From Amblyomma americanum (Eukaryota; Arthropoda; Arachnida; Ixodida; Ixodidae): a stretch of 64,000 nucleotides of DNA. The notes below the pieces were generated by a model. The model did not search any database. It was not told the origin of the DNA and saw nothing but the letters and a program-made list of their open reading frames with translations. The stretch is taken from positions 91,582,757 through 91,646,756 of the forward strand of contig NC_135498.1 in assembly GCF_052857255.1 (NCBI RefSeq), given 5' to 3'. Position numbers and translations under genes: made by a program. Shown piece by piece: positions 1 through 10,620 of this stretch (positions within the stretch are counted from its first letter, which is position 1; every line of letters begins with the position of its first letter).

Positions 1-89
1 TTTGAAAAGAAAAGCTTCTCTACGCCAGCTTTTCGAGCCATCAGCGGGGCCGCAATTTTGACCTTGAATGTAGCTAGAGGTCAAACAAG

Positions 90-236
90 GATATGACGCC
101 GGTCTCACATATCTCGGTGACACCCGAACGGCGTCCGTACTAGAAGGAAAATGAAATGAAAATTAGTTTTAATGAAAGGAAATTGCGCCAGTCTCACATA
201 TCTCAGTGGACACCTGAACCACGGAGTAAAGGAAGC
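90..236 (-). repeat. Two tandem 3'-tail modules of the tick SINE
   Basis: Two successive diverged copies of the SINE tail (GTCTCACATATCTCGGTGGA-type core followed by an ACCTGAACC-type segment) lie in minus orientation, separated by a GAAATGAAAATTAG-type spacer. No tRNA-like head is present. The same modules form a longer array at 4855-5170, so this looks like a small tandem expansion rather than a SINE insertion. Confidence 0.6.
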
Positions 237-600
237 CCAACAAACACAAAACCTCCTCAAAATCTCCCAGAAATACCCCATCAGGACATTTGAAATGTCC
301 CGAGGGGGTCCTCAACTTTCCCGAAGACAGCCAAAAACGTCTCCATAACTAGCCGTGTCCAAAAAGTTGTGCGTCCCAAGGACGGCCCCAAAATGTTAAT
401 GCTAAATTTCTCGGCTCTGGCTCAATAAAATTATTTCTTATTTTTCATGCAGACTTCAGGCATCTAAGCGCACATATGTGCCAAATTTCAGGCACATGGT
501 TACGTTACAGGTGGTGTAATACATCTGTCCACTCGCGTGAATCTTTGATGGCTAGGCCAGTCAGACTTACCTGTATACATGAAATGTGCTTTGACAAGGT
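237..600. other. No recognised feature
   Basis: Unique-looking, AT-rich sequence between the SINE-tail modules and the Penelope-like remnant. The open frames here are short and resemble nothing I know. Confidence 0.4.
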
Positions 601-1570
601 GAAAATTTGGGCTGGTTGGTACATGATCTTGTGACGGGAGTAGCGCAGCACGAAACAAAAAAGAAAGAGGCGGGACACGACGCTGAATAACAACCATATT
701 TTTAATGCACGTTCGTCGAATATATACATCTCGCTCGTATAAGAAGGAAAAGAAAAAAGCATGAAAAAAGCACAAGATGTACACGTGGTGAAATATTAAG
801 ACATCGCATGCAGTTAATCAATTTATCTGTCACGAAGCGCTATTGAAGGTATGCAGACGCATATGTCGCTCTTTGGTCGGATGTTGAAGGCTTCTTCAAT
901 CTCCCTGATTCATTGATCAAAATATGAAGGGATGACCATTGTGTTGATAAGCTGCGGAGCGCATTCATGCTCTATACAATGTTTTGCTAATTCACTGCTG
1001 ATGGCGCCCTTTACGGATATTTTGTGCTCTCGAAGCCGTTTATTCAAACAGCGCCCTGTATGACCAAAGTAGGTGCGTCCGCATGACAGAGGTATTTCAT
1101 AAACCCCGCTTTTCACACATTTCACATATTTTTTTCCGGTGTTTTTTCTTGCATTGATTTTTTCCTTTGCTCGCTGTTGACTGGCGCACAGGCTTCTAAA
1201 CTTGTTGGGTGCTGATATAAGCACATTTACACCAGCTCTTGCTCCTACCCATTTGAGCCTGTGAGAAACGCCATTAATGCAAGGAATGACCGCGTACGGC
1301 TTTCTTTATTCTGATGTGGTTGTGACATATTTTCTGCCTCTAGGTTCTTGCAGACTCCCTTCTGCGACACTGGATAGAAGTCTCGTCGGGCAACCTGCTG
1401 CTTTCAGCCGACGGTTCTGGGTGTCAAAACTGCCTTGAACTTCATGATGACAGGATGTCGTCAATGCGGCTCTCACTGCTGTTTTTTCTACCTCCGCTTG
1501 GTGATCTTGGAGTGCGCAGATGTGTAGGGGAGCAGTTCCTTCTAGTTCCATGGTCCGTACCGCCAGCATA
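600..1570 (-). pseudogene. Penelope-like element remnant, C-terminal GIY-YIG endonuclease part (left arm)
   Basis: The frame at 910-1224 encodes a stretch matching the GIY-YIG nuclease of Penelope-like retroelements: GVYEIPLSCGRTYFGHTGRC followed by LNKRLREH. The usual pattern is GVYxIPLxCGxxYIGxTGRCxNxRLxEH. Upstream in minus sense (1570-1240) is the preceding linker with many basic residues. The reverse transcriptase core is absent, so this is a 5'-truncated copy, and the open frame is broken into segments. It is the inverted partner of the copy at 1683-2560: the sequence around 1350-1470 reverse-complements onto 1690-1850, and 600-750 onto 2400-2550. The identification of the family is firm; the exact limits are not. 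Confidence 0.75.
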
Positions 1571-1682
1571 TGTGAGCGCCTAGAAAGGCTAGCGTTAAGT
1601 CAAGAAATTGCATAACGTTGTTTTCTGGGCGTTCACTTGTTATTTCTAGTCCTAGTTCTTCTAGTCCTTAGCAAAAGTAGCA

Positions 1683-2560
1683 ATGAGAGCCGCATTGACG
1701 AGAACCTCTCATCATGAAGTTCAAGGCAGTTTTGACGCCCAGAACAGTCGGCTGAAAGCAGCAGGTTACCCGACGAGACTGCTATCCAGTGTCGCAGAAG
1801 GGATTCTGCAAGAACTTCGAGTCAGAAAATATTTCACAACCACATCAGAAGAAAGGAAGCAGCACGCGGACATTCCTTACATTAATGACATTTCCCTCAG
1901 TCTCAAAAAGGTAGGCGCAAGAGCTGGTGTAAAAGTGCTCATGTCAGCACCCAACCAATTAAGAAATGTGGGCCAAAGTCAACAGGGAGCAAAGAAAAAT
2001 CAATGAAAGAAAAAAGCACCAAAAAAAACATGTGAAATGTGTGAAAAGAGGGTTTGTATAATACCTCTGTCAAGCGGACGCACCTACATTAGTCAAACAG
2101 GGCGCTGTTTGAATGGACGGTTTCGAGAGCACAAAAGATTCCTAAAGGGCGCCATCAGCAGTGAATGAGCAAAACATTGCAGGAAGCATGAATGTGTCCT
2201 GCAGCTTAGCAACACAATGGCCATCACGTCATATTTTGATCAACGGACCATGGAGATTGAAGAAGCCTTCAACAATTGACAAAAGAGCGACATATATGCG
2301 TCAGCATACTTTCGATAGCGTTTTGTGACAGCGAAATTGATTATCTGGGTGCGTTGTCCTAATCTTTTACCACGTGTACATCTTATGCGTTTGTCATGCT
2401 TCTGTTCTTTTCTTATTGCACGAGCAAGATGTATATATTCGATCGAACGTGGATTAAAAATCTGGTTGTTAGTCAGCGTTGATTCCCACCTCTCTATTCT
2501 TTGTTTCGTGCTGCGCTGCTCCCGCCACAAGAACATTAAATGTGCCAAAATTTTACACAC
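1683..2560 (+). pseudogene. Penelope-like element remnant (right arm of inverted pair)
   Basis: Plus-strand copy of the same Penelope-like 3' region. The 107-codon frame at 1683-2006 covers the linker before the nuclease and contains SRLKAAGYPTRLLSSVAEG, shared with the minus-strand arm. After 2006 the GIY-YIG part is recognisable only across frames (VKCVKRG at about 2035, then CQADAPT-like, REHK-like and NEQNIAGS segments), with in-frame stops, so it is dead. The tail (2400-2560) matches the tail of the left arm. Neither arm has the reverse transcriptase. The arms point away from a shared centre near 1600-1680. Confidence 0.7.
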
Positions 2561-2569
2561 AAAGGAAAT

Positions 2570-4286
2570 ATGAATTCAAAAAGTCGCCCAATCCCGCCCA
2601 TATAACAGGAAATAGCAGCGCAATACAGACGTAATTTCAATTTATTAGATGTGCTCTTTGCATTTAAATGAATACAAACAGGAGACGCATATGTATGCAC
2701 CATTTAACACACAATGTGCGGAGCACTACGGCAACATCATATAATAATGGCCAAATTTTTCTCTAACTCTGAGAAATCTGAAAAATAAAGCAATAAATAC
2801 ATAATACAGGCTGAAAGTTGATGCACCTCAAGCAAACATTCTGAAGGGTACAAAAGCATATATGTACACGCAAAAGCAAACGCATGTAAAGAGCAACCTA
2901 GGTGGCAAAAAAAAAGACGATATGGGCGTACGATACAGATACGCGGTTTCAGATCACTGATATTCTGCAGGGTGAAACCTCCCTCTCGCTTTGCGTCTCG
3001 CACGAGCTTCGGAGTAAGCTTGAGCGTATTGTCAAAATAGGAAAGAAATTACTTCTACGAGGCTAAAATAAAAAACGAGCATAAACCAACACACCTTGAC
3101 GACGTTGCCAACGGAAACCCGGGGATGAAATAAAATGCTGCAACTATATACATGAATTCAACGCAGCCTTCTGTCCTGCGCCTTCTCACGGCACAGTGAA
3201 CGCTCAAACATACGCCTTACATCCTCGTTACACCCCCGTTTTATTTTTTTGTGACTAAGTGTGGAGATAAGACGGCTTGGAGCCGGATGGAAAGGAGGGA
3301 CGTCTTGAGGTAGGAGCCCTGGCTCGCCGCACCCAAGGTACAGCAGACAACGCGTGCGGCACAATACGGCGTGGGAGGCGACATCAAGGTGATCAAGGTA
3401 CAAGTAATCCGGTGGGGGTAGGTTGGGAGTCAGCGACGCGAACACAACACAAACTATACCGCTGCGACAGGACGGCAATGTAGGTAGAGCAGGTTAATCC
3501 ATGGGCACTCGCAGTAAGAGTCTGGTGGGCTTCCGAAGATCTATCCCGCCTATGACCGCAGTGGACGGCCACGCTGCCACCAACAACACGCCACAGTCGT
3601 CGGAAGCGCTGAGGGATGCAGAGTGCGTGCTAGGAGATGCCCACTACCTTGAAATCCTCTGCCGCGAACGACACCTGCAAGAGCGCCATTGTGGTGTAGG
3701 GCCGTGAAGCTGCGCAAAAGACTTGCGATGCGCCGCGCGCCGCTGCATCAGCTCCAAAAGGAATTATGTGGGCACGCCGACGTGCGCGGGAAAGCTGCCA
3801 TGAATCCGTAGCTACGAAGTTCACGACAGCCTAGTGATGAGAGCAAGAGCTGCCGCGCGCTGGGGCTTGCGCGCGAGCGGCTAGGGGATGAGCGAATACG
3901 TGTGCGCAAGATGGCTACCGTCCAGTGAGGAAGCCGGGCGAGCGACGGGAGGTTCATTACTGCGCCTCTGCTAGACAGCGGCGCAGCGATGACTGCTGGT
4001 AGTTGGAGATGCCTGCAGGGACCGCCGCACCGTGCTGAAGTTGGAAACACTATAGAAGACTGGCACGTTGGTGGCCGCCGCTCCCGGCGGTGCGATGAAA
4101 AGGGAGACCGCCGTCGCCTGCCGACCGCCCACGCGAGAGATGCGGGATGAAATGCGCTTCCTTCGGCTGTTCGAACAAAACTACTTGATCTCTCAAAACG
4201 GCAAGTGCAAGAGCAAAACCTTCTCTCCCCGTAGCTTTTGGCGTGCGCGAGAGAGAAAAGGGAACGAGGAATAATAATAATAATAA
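2570..4286. other. No recognised gene; GC-rich from about 3150 to 4260
   Basis: The first half is AT-rich and featureless. The second half is GC-rich with frames open on both strands, including a 106-codon minus frame at 3158-3478, but none shows a known domain. A poly-T tract at 3240-3250 could be the tail of an unrecognised minus-strand retroposon. Confidence 0.35.
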
Positions 4287-4587
4287 TTGGTTTTGGCGAA
4301 AGGAAATGGCGTAGTATCTGTCTCATATATAGTTGGACACCTGAACCGCGCCGCAAGGGAAGGGATAAAGGAGGGAGTGAAATAATAAAGGAAGAGAGAG
4401 GTGCCGTAGTGGAGGGCTTCGGAATAATTTCGACTACCTGGGGATCTTTAACGTGCAATGACATCGCACAGAACACGGTCGCCTTAGCGTTTTTCCTCTA
4501 TAAAAACGCAGCCGCCGCGGTCGGGTTCGAACCCGGGAACTCCGGATCAGTAGCGGAGCGCCCTAACCACTGAGCCACCGCTGCGGG
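4287..4587 (-). mobile_element. Tick tRNA-derived SINE (Ruka type), near full length
   Basis: Read on the minus strand it starts with a tRNA-like head: box A GTGGCTCAGTGGTTAGGGCG and box B GGTTCGAACCCG. The body follows (GCGTTTTTATAGAGG, GTGCTGTGCGATGTCAGTGCA-like, CCCAGGTAGTCGAAATTATT) and then the tail ending in a CCAAAACCAATTATTATT-type A/T-rich end. A TAA repeat flanks the 3' end. It is the most complete copy in the first part of the window and serves as the local reference for the other SINE entries. The promoter is internal (RNA polymerase III type) and it encodes no protein. Confidence 0.9.
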
Positions 4588-4854
4588 TGGAGCGAGGAGT
4601 CAATTTGTATTTTTTGTTGAAAAGCATTGGTCCCAAAAACGTGCTCCCAGTTACCTTTCTGGGACCAAAATGCTATGATTTGTTTTTGTTTCTGCTTAAC
4701 ACCCCCGAAAAAACGTTTCTAAGACATTAGTGGGCGCACTTCTCTTTTGCTTGTGTTTCTGTGTCCCTCCTCTACGTCCTGGAAATGTTTGATAAATGTT
4801 TTACTGGGACTGGGACATTCCATTCTTTCTGGGCGCACCTGGGGAGGTACGTTG

Positions 4855-5170
4855 TTTGCTGGGAGGAAAGTGAAATGAAAGTTGGTTTTCAAGGAAATTA
4901 CGCCTGTCTCACATATCTCGGTGGACACCAGAAACCGCTCCGCAAAGGAAGGAAAGTGAAATGAAAGTTGGTATTAAGGAAAGGAAGTTACGCCTATCTA
5001 ACATATCTCGGTGGATACTCGTACCGCGCAGGAAGGAAAAAAAGTGAAAAGTTGGCTTTTCAGGAAATTTATATACCCCTGTCTCACGTATCTCGGTGGA
5101 CACTAACCGCGCCTTAAGCAAAGGAAAATGAAAGTTTCTTTTAAGAAATGGAAATGGCGCCTGTCTCACA
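4855..5170 (-). repeat. Tandem array of about four 84-88-bp SINE-tail modules
   Basis: The segment AAAGTGAAATGAAAGTTGG recurs at about 4867, 4954, 5038 and 5126 (the last two diverged). Each is followed by a GGAAATTACGCC-type segment, a CTCACATATCTCGGTGGACA-type segment and a CCGCG-type segment. The spacing is 84-88 bp. The unit is the 3' part of the SINE, in minus orientation, without head or body, so a SINE fragment has become a minisatellite. Confidence 0.75.
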
Positions 5171-5210
5171 TTGCGCAATTTTCTTTCCCCCAAACCAATT
5201 TTTTTTTAAA

Positions 5211-5460
5211 TCGAACCCGGCCGCGGCGGCTGCGTTTTTATGGAGGAAAAACGCTAAGGCGCCCGTGTGCTGTCGATGTCAGTGCACGTTAAAGGTCCCC
5301 AGGTGGTCGAAATTATTCCGGAGCCCTCCACTACGCACCTCTCTCTTCCTTTCTTCTTTCACTCCCTCCTTTGCCCTTCCCTTACGGCGCGGTTCAGGTG
5401 TCCAACGATATATGAGACAGATACTGCGCCATTTCCTTTCCCCCAAAACCAATTATTTCT
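5211..5460 (+). mobile_element. Tick SINE, 5'-truncated
   Basis: Begins inside box B (TCGAACCCGGCCGCGG) and runs through the complete body and tail, ending CCCCCAAAACCAATTATTTC. The head with box A is missing. It abuts the SINE-tail array at 4855-5170 in opposite orientation. Confidence 0.85.
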
Positions 5461-5789
5461 GAAATTACCTGCAGGGTTTGCGCGTAGTTTGGAAGTGGAG
5501 TTGGTTCCGTATCTCTGCAAACAACGAACAATAATACAGTTGTGAATATCACCAAAGATTAAATTTATAGAAATCTTAAATTTATATTAAATTTATAATG
5601 TCCTGTGTCAACGCCTTTATTGTCGTTTCGAGGAAAGCAAGATGTTCAACAAATAGAAAAATGCCTACTACTGTGTGTGTCAGTTTCTATGGAAACCGCC
5701 AGTCGCTCCACCACAAACGTAGCCAGGGAGACGCAGGTTTTCGCTTTTGACCAGGGTTACCCATAGCTAAACCAGCAACACTTTTTTTT

Positions 5790-6490
5790 GTCAATATCAA
5801 TATTTGTTTTCGTGAACAGATCCCAAATTACGACCGCATAATCTAATATTCGGAGGTCAATTGACTTGTTGGCTAGAAACCGAACTTCGGGGGTGGAGAA
5901 CTGCAGTGAACGCCTCAGAAAGAAAAGTTTCTGGTTTGTATTGCTTGAAATCTTATTAAAGTGCCTAGTAAAATCAAGAGTGTTAGTGATCCATAGACCC
6001 AGATAGTTGTAGTGTGAAACTCAGAAATAATGTTAATGGAGGAAGAATAATGGAATATGAGCGGATTTGTTTTTCAGTGTTATCCTCGTGAAGACGTTTT
6101 TTTGAAGACGATTGCCATTTGCCTGGCGTCACATCATGCGGTAAGTTTTTGAAAAGCATCGTTTAGTATCAGCCGGTCTTTTTTTTTAATTTCGGAATAT
6201 AACCCACAGTTGTCTGCATATAGTTTAAGGTGAACTGGAATGCCTTTTACTATGTCGTCAATATACACAGTGAACAAGACTGGCCCAAGCAACGAACGCT
6301 GAGGAACACCAGAATCAACCGAAACGATTTCAGGGCAATGGCTACCAAACGATACATATCGTTGACTGTTATTCACGTATGACGAAATGCAGGTAACGAT
6401 TTTATTATTTTTTACTTTGTTATGGATTTTGCAAAGCAACTTTTTATGAGACCTTTTCAAAGGCTTTTGCGAAACCCATGAATCCGGCAT
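5790..6490 (-). pseudogene. Non-LTR retrotransposon reverse transcriptase fragment (CR1/L2/Jockey-like)
   Basis: The 118-codon frame at 6134-6490 carries the RT palm signatures SGVPQRSLLGPVLF (usual SGVPQGSVLGPxLF) and KLYADNCGLY in the place of the catalytic YADD box, so the second aspartate is replaced by asparagine. Further downstream in minus sense (6120-5790) the post-RT region is visible only across stops, with a KTNPLIFHYS-type piece. The upstream fingers and endonuclease are missing. A truncated, inactive LINE copy. Confidence 0.75.
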
Positions 6491-6534
6491 CTATTTGGTT
6501 TCTGTTATCGATGGACTTTGGAAAGTGGTGTGCA

Positions 6535-7500
6535 GGAAGGTTTTACTCTGCACCGATTTCAGTGCACCCGTGTTCTGTCAGGATGGCCGAGCGGGAGGAT
6601 TCCACTTCCGGCCACCGCCGTGTTCGGACGTGCGTTGACGGGCTCCGTAGGAGCGAGCGGCTTCAGCGGCCATCTCAGGCCGCCGTAACAGGGCTAATGA
6701 ACAGGAGAGTACTTACAAAGTTGCTTTGCCAGTACCGCCTGCAGGTCGTTTTGTTCTGAATACGTTTTTTTTGGACGCCGATATCGGTGCTTACCCGTAC
6801 CGGGTGGCAGATTTCTGGGACGCGTTGGCGGAATATTCAATGCTCCCGGACGTTATCGCCCTGGGGCGCATCGCATCAGTCACGTCTGGGCTGCCACCTT
6901 AAAGGATGTCGAGGCGGTGAAGAAGATTACAGGCATCGGCGAGCGACGTGTGAAAACGCGTCGCGGCCAGGTGACTGACCTGTCCAACCAGGTCGTGCGC
7001 CTGAAGTTGCACTGGCTTCTACACAGCGTGCCCGACGAGAAGGTGGGAGCAGCCTTCGCACCGTATCGAAAAGTTTCGGAAACTGCCCGAGAGCGATGGC
7101 GGGTACATGGCATAACAGAAAAGAGCTCAACGACATGACTGGCCACCCTAAAGATGAACGCAGGCTTGAAACTCGACGACCTGCCACACCAGCTGAACGT
7201 CGGTGGTGAGTTGGCCCTTGCCGTCGTTCCTGGCAGGCCTTCGCTGTGCCTACGCTGTCGGAGTACCGGCCACTTCCATAAAGAGTGCTGGGTTCCACGT
7301 TGTGGGGTCTGTCGACGGTTCGGCTACGAATATGGCCAGTGTTCCCGCACCTACGCGAACATTGCTTGACCCGGGGCCAGTGAGGACCCATCTGAGCTTC
7401 TAAAGGACGAGGCGGATGTGGAGGAAGCAGCTGGTGCTACAGGACTACGAGTGAAACAGGATGCGCCTTCCTTGACGCTTATTTCTAAGGAAGCAGAAAG
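6535..7500 (+). pseudogene. Non-LTR retrotransposon 5' region and ORF1 (zinc-knuckle) remnant
   Basis: Same family as the element at 53390-55240; the leader GGTTTTACTCTGCACCGATTT is shared. ORF1 is recognisable in pieces: about 6917-7138 (KLHWLLHSVPDEKVGAAF, RERWRVHG) and 7154-7369 (LKLDDLPHQLNVGGELAL, then zinc knuckles). The first knuckle is complete (CLRCRSTGHFHKEC). The second reads CGVCRRFGYEYGQC, with tyrosine in place of the zinc-binding histidine. Stops at about 7136 and 7367 break the frame. ORF1 of such elements normally binds the element RNA; this copy cannot be functional. A tRNA-Leu-like 5' end is embedded at about 6578-6597. Confidence 0.65.
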
Positions 7501-7855
7501 TGACGGCAGCTGGCGATGATAAGTGTAGTGAAAAAATTGTGGCTCCTATCCACGCTGTGAAGGTGGCGTACAGCGAAGCTGGAAAACGACACCCATTTAC
7601 ACATTGCGACATCACTTTTAAATTACCACACGTGGCTCCACAAAGAGTGAAACCAGAGACAAGTGAAATGTACTTAAATTACCCTTTATTGGCTCACAAA
7701 TACACTCACGACTGCTTTACGATAAGTATGATATACATTGAGATTTTCAGTTCCAAATGTAGAGATTCTCTTCGCTAAGGTTAAAGCAAAGCATGAACCA
7801 TGAATGGTGGTTGTTTGTGCTGCATTGGTGAAACGGTGTTCGCATTGTTCACACG

Positions 7856-8041
7856 CACCCGACGCGGTGGCTGAGTGGTTAGGGCGCTCGGCTACTGATC
7901 CGGAGTTCCCGGGTTCGAACACGGCCGCGGCGGCTGCGTTTTTATGAAGGAAAAACGCTAAGGCGCCCTTGGGCTGTGCGATGTCAGTGCACATTAAACA
8001 TCCCCAGGTGGTCGAAATTATTCCGGAGCCCTCTACTGCGG
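7856..8041 (+). mobile_element. Tick SINE, 3'-truncated
   Basis: Head (GCGGTGGCTGAGTGGTTAGG, box B GGTTCGAAC) and body are present up to the CCGGAGCCCTCTACTGCGG segment. The tail is replaced at 8042 by an unrelated repeat beginning TCCATCATGTGG. Confidence 0.85.
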
Positions 8042-8400
8042 TCCATCATGTGGTTTTGATGCTTATTTTGTATTTTTTCTTAAGGAAAACGAGTACACAG
8101 CTCTATGCTGTATGCCTTTTTTCAAAGGGGATTTACCTTTTTATATATTTTTATTTCTTTAAACATATGTTTAATTTTTTATTGATTTATTTTTAAATGT
8201 TTCTATTTTATGTTTCTGACTTTTATTTCTGTATTTTTTGTTCTTGCATTACCACTGCTTTATGCTCAGTATGATATACGATTTCTATGCTGTTGGTACT
8301 TTTCCACTGGGAGTATCATTCAATTTTTAGCCTGGCGTTTTTTCTGACTTCGCCAACGACACGAAAATTTACTTGGACGGTAGAAGTATACAGCTAGCTT
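8042..8400. repeat. Dispersed repeat of unknown class, interrupted by an AT-rich segment
   Basis: The outer parts (ATCATGTGGTTTTGATGCTT at 8045, and TAGCCTGGCGTTTT followed by TTGGACGGTAGA at 8330-8390) reverse-complement onto 32380-32480, where they are contiguous. Here about 260 bp of very AT-rich sequence (8075-8325) separates them, which suggests an insertion. No coding capacity. Confidence 0.5.
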
Positions 8401-8417
8401 CGCTGTAAACGTCTTCG

Positions 8418-8950
8418 ATGAACCTTCCCAAGACGGCCACGACACACCGAAAGAAACGACGAGTTTCTGTCGAAACACCTGATGACGTGGAGCCGCTTAA
8501 CACTAACGCCATGGACGTCAGCCAGGAAACGGCGGCCTCAGTGTAAGCGCCCATATGAAGAGAGCGTCGGTAAGAAGCAGCAGCCCGGCGATGACAGCGA
8601 CGAGCCGCCGCCGAAAACACCTGGAATACGACGTTCGACGTTCAAACTGCGGCCGAACTATTCGGCTCACACACGGCAGGCGGGGAAACCGCCTCCGCAT
8701 AGTTGTGTGGTGCCCTGGACAATCTGTGTGTCGGTTGTCAGCCGACTAACGTCAAATCGGCCTCAGCAACCAAGCTGGGATTGTGGGCGAAATTGATTAC
8801 GCTGACTGGAAACATGCTTTCGAGTGTATCGCAGCGTTTCGATGGGAGAATGTGTGCGCTCCGGATAGCCGAACGAGGAAGGCTACACGACCGCGTAGGT
8901 GGGCACCGTACAAGTACTGGCGACGCTTTTAACGCATGGCGCTTAAGCTA
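8418..8950 (+). pseudogene. Possible LINE ORF1 remnant (basic, proline-rich protein)
   Basis: A frame starting ATG at 8418 reads about 43 codons (KKRRVSVETPDDVEPLN, AMDVSQETAAS) to a stop. A second frame continues with GKKQQPGDDSDEPPPKTPG and RRSTFKLRPNY, then AGKPPPH. Such basic, proline-rich N-terminal parts are typical of ORF1 proteins of tick non-LTR elements. I see no zinc knuckle, so the call rests on composition and on memory of similar proteins. Frameshifted and not functional. Confidence 0.35.
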
Positions 8951-9221
8951 AAGACAATACTTCGCGAAACTACTTTGACTGTCAGATGGCTACGAGCTAG
9001 AAGGCGACAATGCCAGCTTAAGAGGGTTCACCAGTGGCAGTGTCCATAGGAAATACATGGGAACTTTCAGAAGCTGTAGCGTGTCTAAAAATGGCTGGAT
9101 TTTCATGAGGTCTGTGACAGCGTGTTCTTATTGAGTGAATGGAGGAAATTTTGCAGACAGATATTAATTCTTGAGTTTCATTTTTTTACAAATCAGAGGT
9201 AAATATCCAGAATAATTAATA

Positions 9222-9462
9222 TTTGGTTTTTGTGAAAAGGAAATGGCGCAGTATCTTTCATATATCAGCGGACACCTGAACCGCGCCGTAAGGGAAGGGA
9301 TAAAGGAGGGAGTGAGAGAAGAAAGGAAAAAAGAGGTGCCGTAGTGAAGGGCTCCGGAATAATTTCGACCACCTGGGGATCTTTAACGTGCACTGACATC
9401 GCACAGCACACGGGCGCCCTAGCGTTTTTCCTCCATAAAAACGAAGCCGCCGCGGTGGGGTT
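9222..9462 (-). mobile_element. Tick SINE, minus copy lacking its tRNA head
   Basis: Tail and body in minus orientation up to the CCGCGGCGGCTTCGTTTTTA-type segment. The tRNA-like head is missing, and at 9462 the sequence turns round into an inverted partial copy. Confidence 0.85.
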
Positions 9463-9545
9463 CCGCGGCGGCTGCGTTTTTATGGAGGGAAAACGCTGAG
9501 GCGCCCGTGTGCTGTGCGATGTCAGTGCACGCGAAAGATCCCCAG
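9463..9545 (+). mobile_element. Tick SINE body fragment, inverted against its neighbour
   Basis: An 83-bp plus-orientation body segment (CCGCGGCGGCTGCGTTTTTA to GAAAGATCCCCAGG), separated from the minus copy by only about 7 bases (TGGGGTT). The two make a long, nearly perfect hairpin spanning about 9373-9545. Confidence 0.85.
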
Positions 9546-10444
9546 GTTTACGAAACAATTGCACCTTTAGATATATCTGTCTTTCATGGCATCTCGTGAA
9601 AAAACTAAGCCAAATATGAGAATTTCCTCCGCAACATTTCCTCCCTTTTTCTTTCTTGATTTAAAGCCGCAGTTTTCATTCATATCGAGCGTAGTATTTG
9701 CGTTTTACAGGCTCTGGAACTTGTGTATTTTTCTGCGGGGATTTGAAATTCGCGCCTAATTTAAATAGCGCGACGTGGCTCCATCTGGCGTCAGAATATT
9801 TGGCGTTACTACACTCTGCCACCAACCTCTTGGTTGTCTGTGTTCGTGCGCGCAGGTTTTTACTCAGAACGTGGACGGACCTGAGCTCTTTCCTTTTTTC
9901 TTGCTTTGGCTGTATTCCGAAAGGATTTCTGCGTTTCCTCTATGCTCGAGCTCTTGGTGCGGAAAGGAAGTGGACTACAAGGCCACACCCAAAAGCGCCC
10001 CTCCCCTTCCCCTTCCGGCAGCCACACAATAAGGATTGTTTGTGCCAAAACACAGAAAAGGGGCTCCCTATTCAGGACAGTGTGGGAGAACAGCATTGTT
10101 CCTTGCCCAGCGCAGGGGCGCAGTGAACCAGGATGCGATACAAGTCAAGAATGAAGCTCCAAATATTCCTCATAGGAGGGCCTCGAGCCGATAGCGGCAG
10201 GCGCTTACATGATCCAAAACGCCTGGTTGTTTGAAAACCGGTACTGGTACGCACGCCGAGCCGGGAGTCAATTCCACCGCAAGGGGTAGATGTCTCAACT
10301 CGACCCTGAACCGATGTGCTTGTAAACGCTGTTGGGTCGAAAAGTAGGGTTATTGAGAGGGAAGGGTGTAAATGCGAACTTGCTTTAAACGTGCGCCGTC
10401 GCACCTCCCATACAGCGATGGCGTGCCTCAGTCTTGGAGGCTGC
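9546..10444. other. No recognised gene
   Basis: A 142-codon plus frame (9698-10126) is open, but it has no domain I recognise and the opposite strand is also open in places. I treat it as chance. Confidence 0.35.
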
Positions 10445-10620
10445 TACTGCTTGCTCGACGCTTGGTGTCGCTACAGCTGAACCGGTCTCGAATCGCTTAA
10501 ATCGAGCTCATGTAAACACGCAGTGGTTGAGTTGGATTGAAAATGCTCGAACCGACCCCCGAATCGACCCGACGCTATCGGGTTCATGTAAACAGTGCTA
10601 ATGGCGTAGACTGATTGTCA
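10445..10620 (+). repeat. Dispersed repeat, plus copy
   Basis: Contains GCTCGACGCTTGGTGTCGCT, then CCGGTCTCGAATCG and TCGAGCTCATGTAAACACGC. The reverse complement of 15285-15390 carries the same succession with scattered differences. Non-coding; probably a short DNA-transposon derivative. Confidence 0.55.

Noticed and set aside
3748..4476. 242-codon minus frame, one of the longest open frames here
   Set aside because: Its first 70 or so codons are simply the tick SINE read in one frame, and the rest is GC-rich sequence open on both strands with no domain.
9698..10126. 142-codon plus frame
   Set aside because: No domain, no conserved copy in the window, and the opposite strand is open too.
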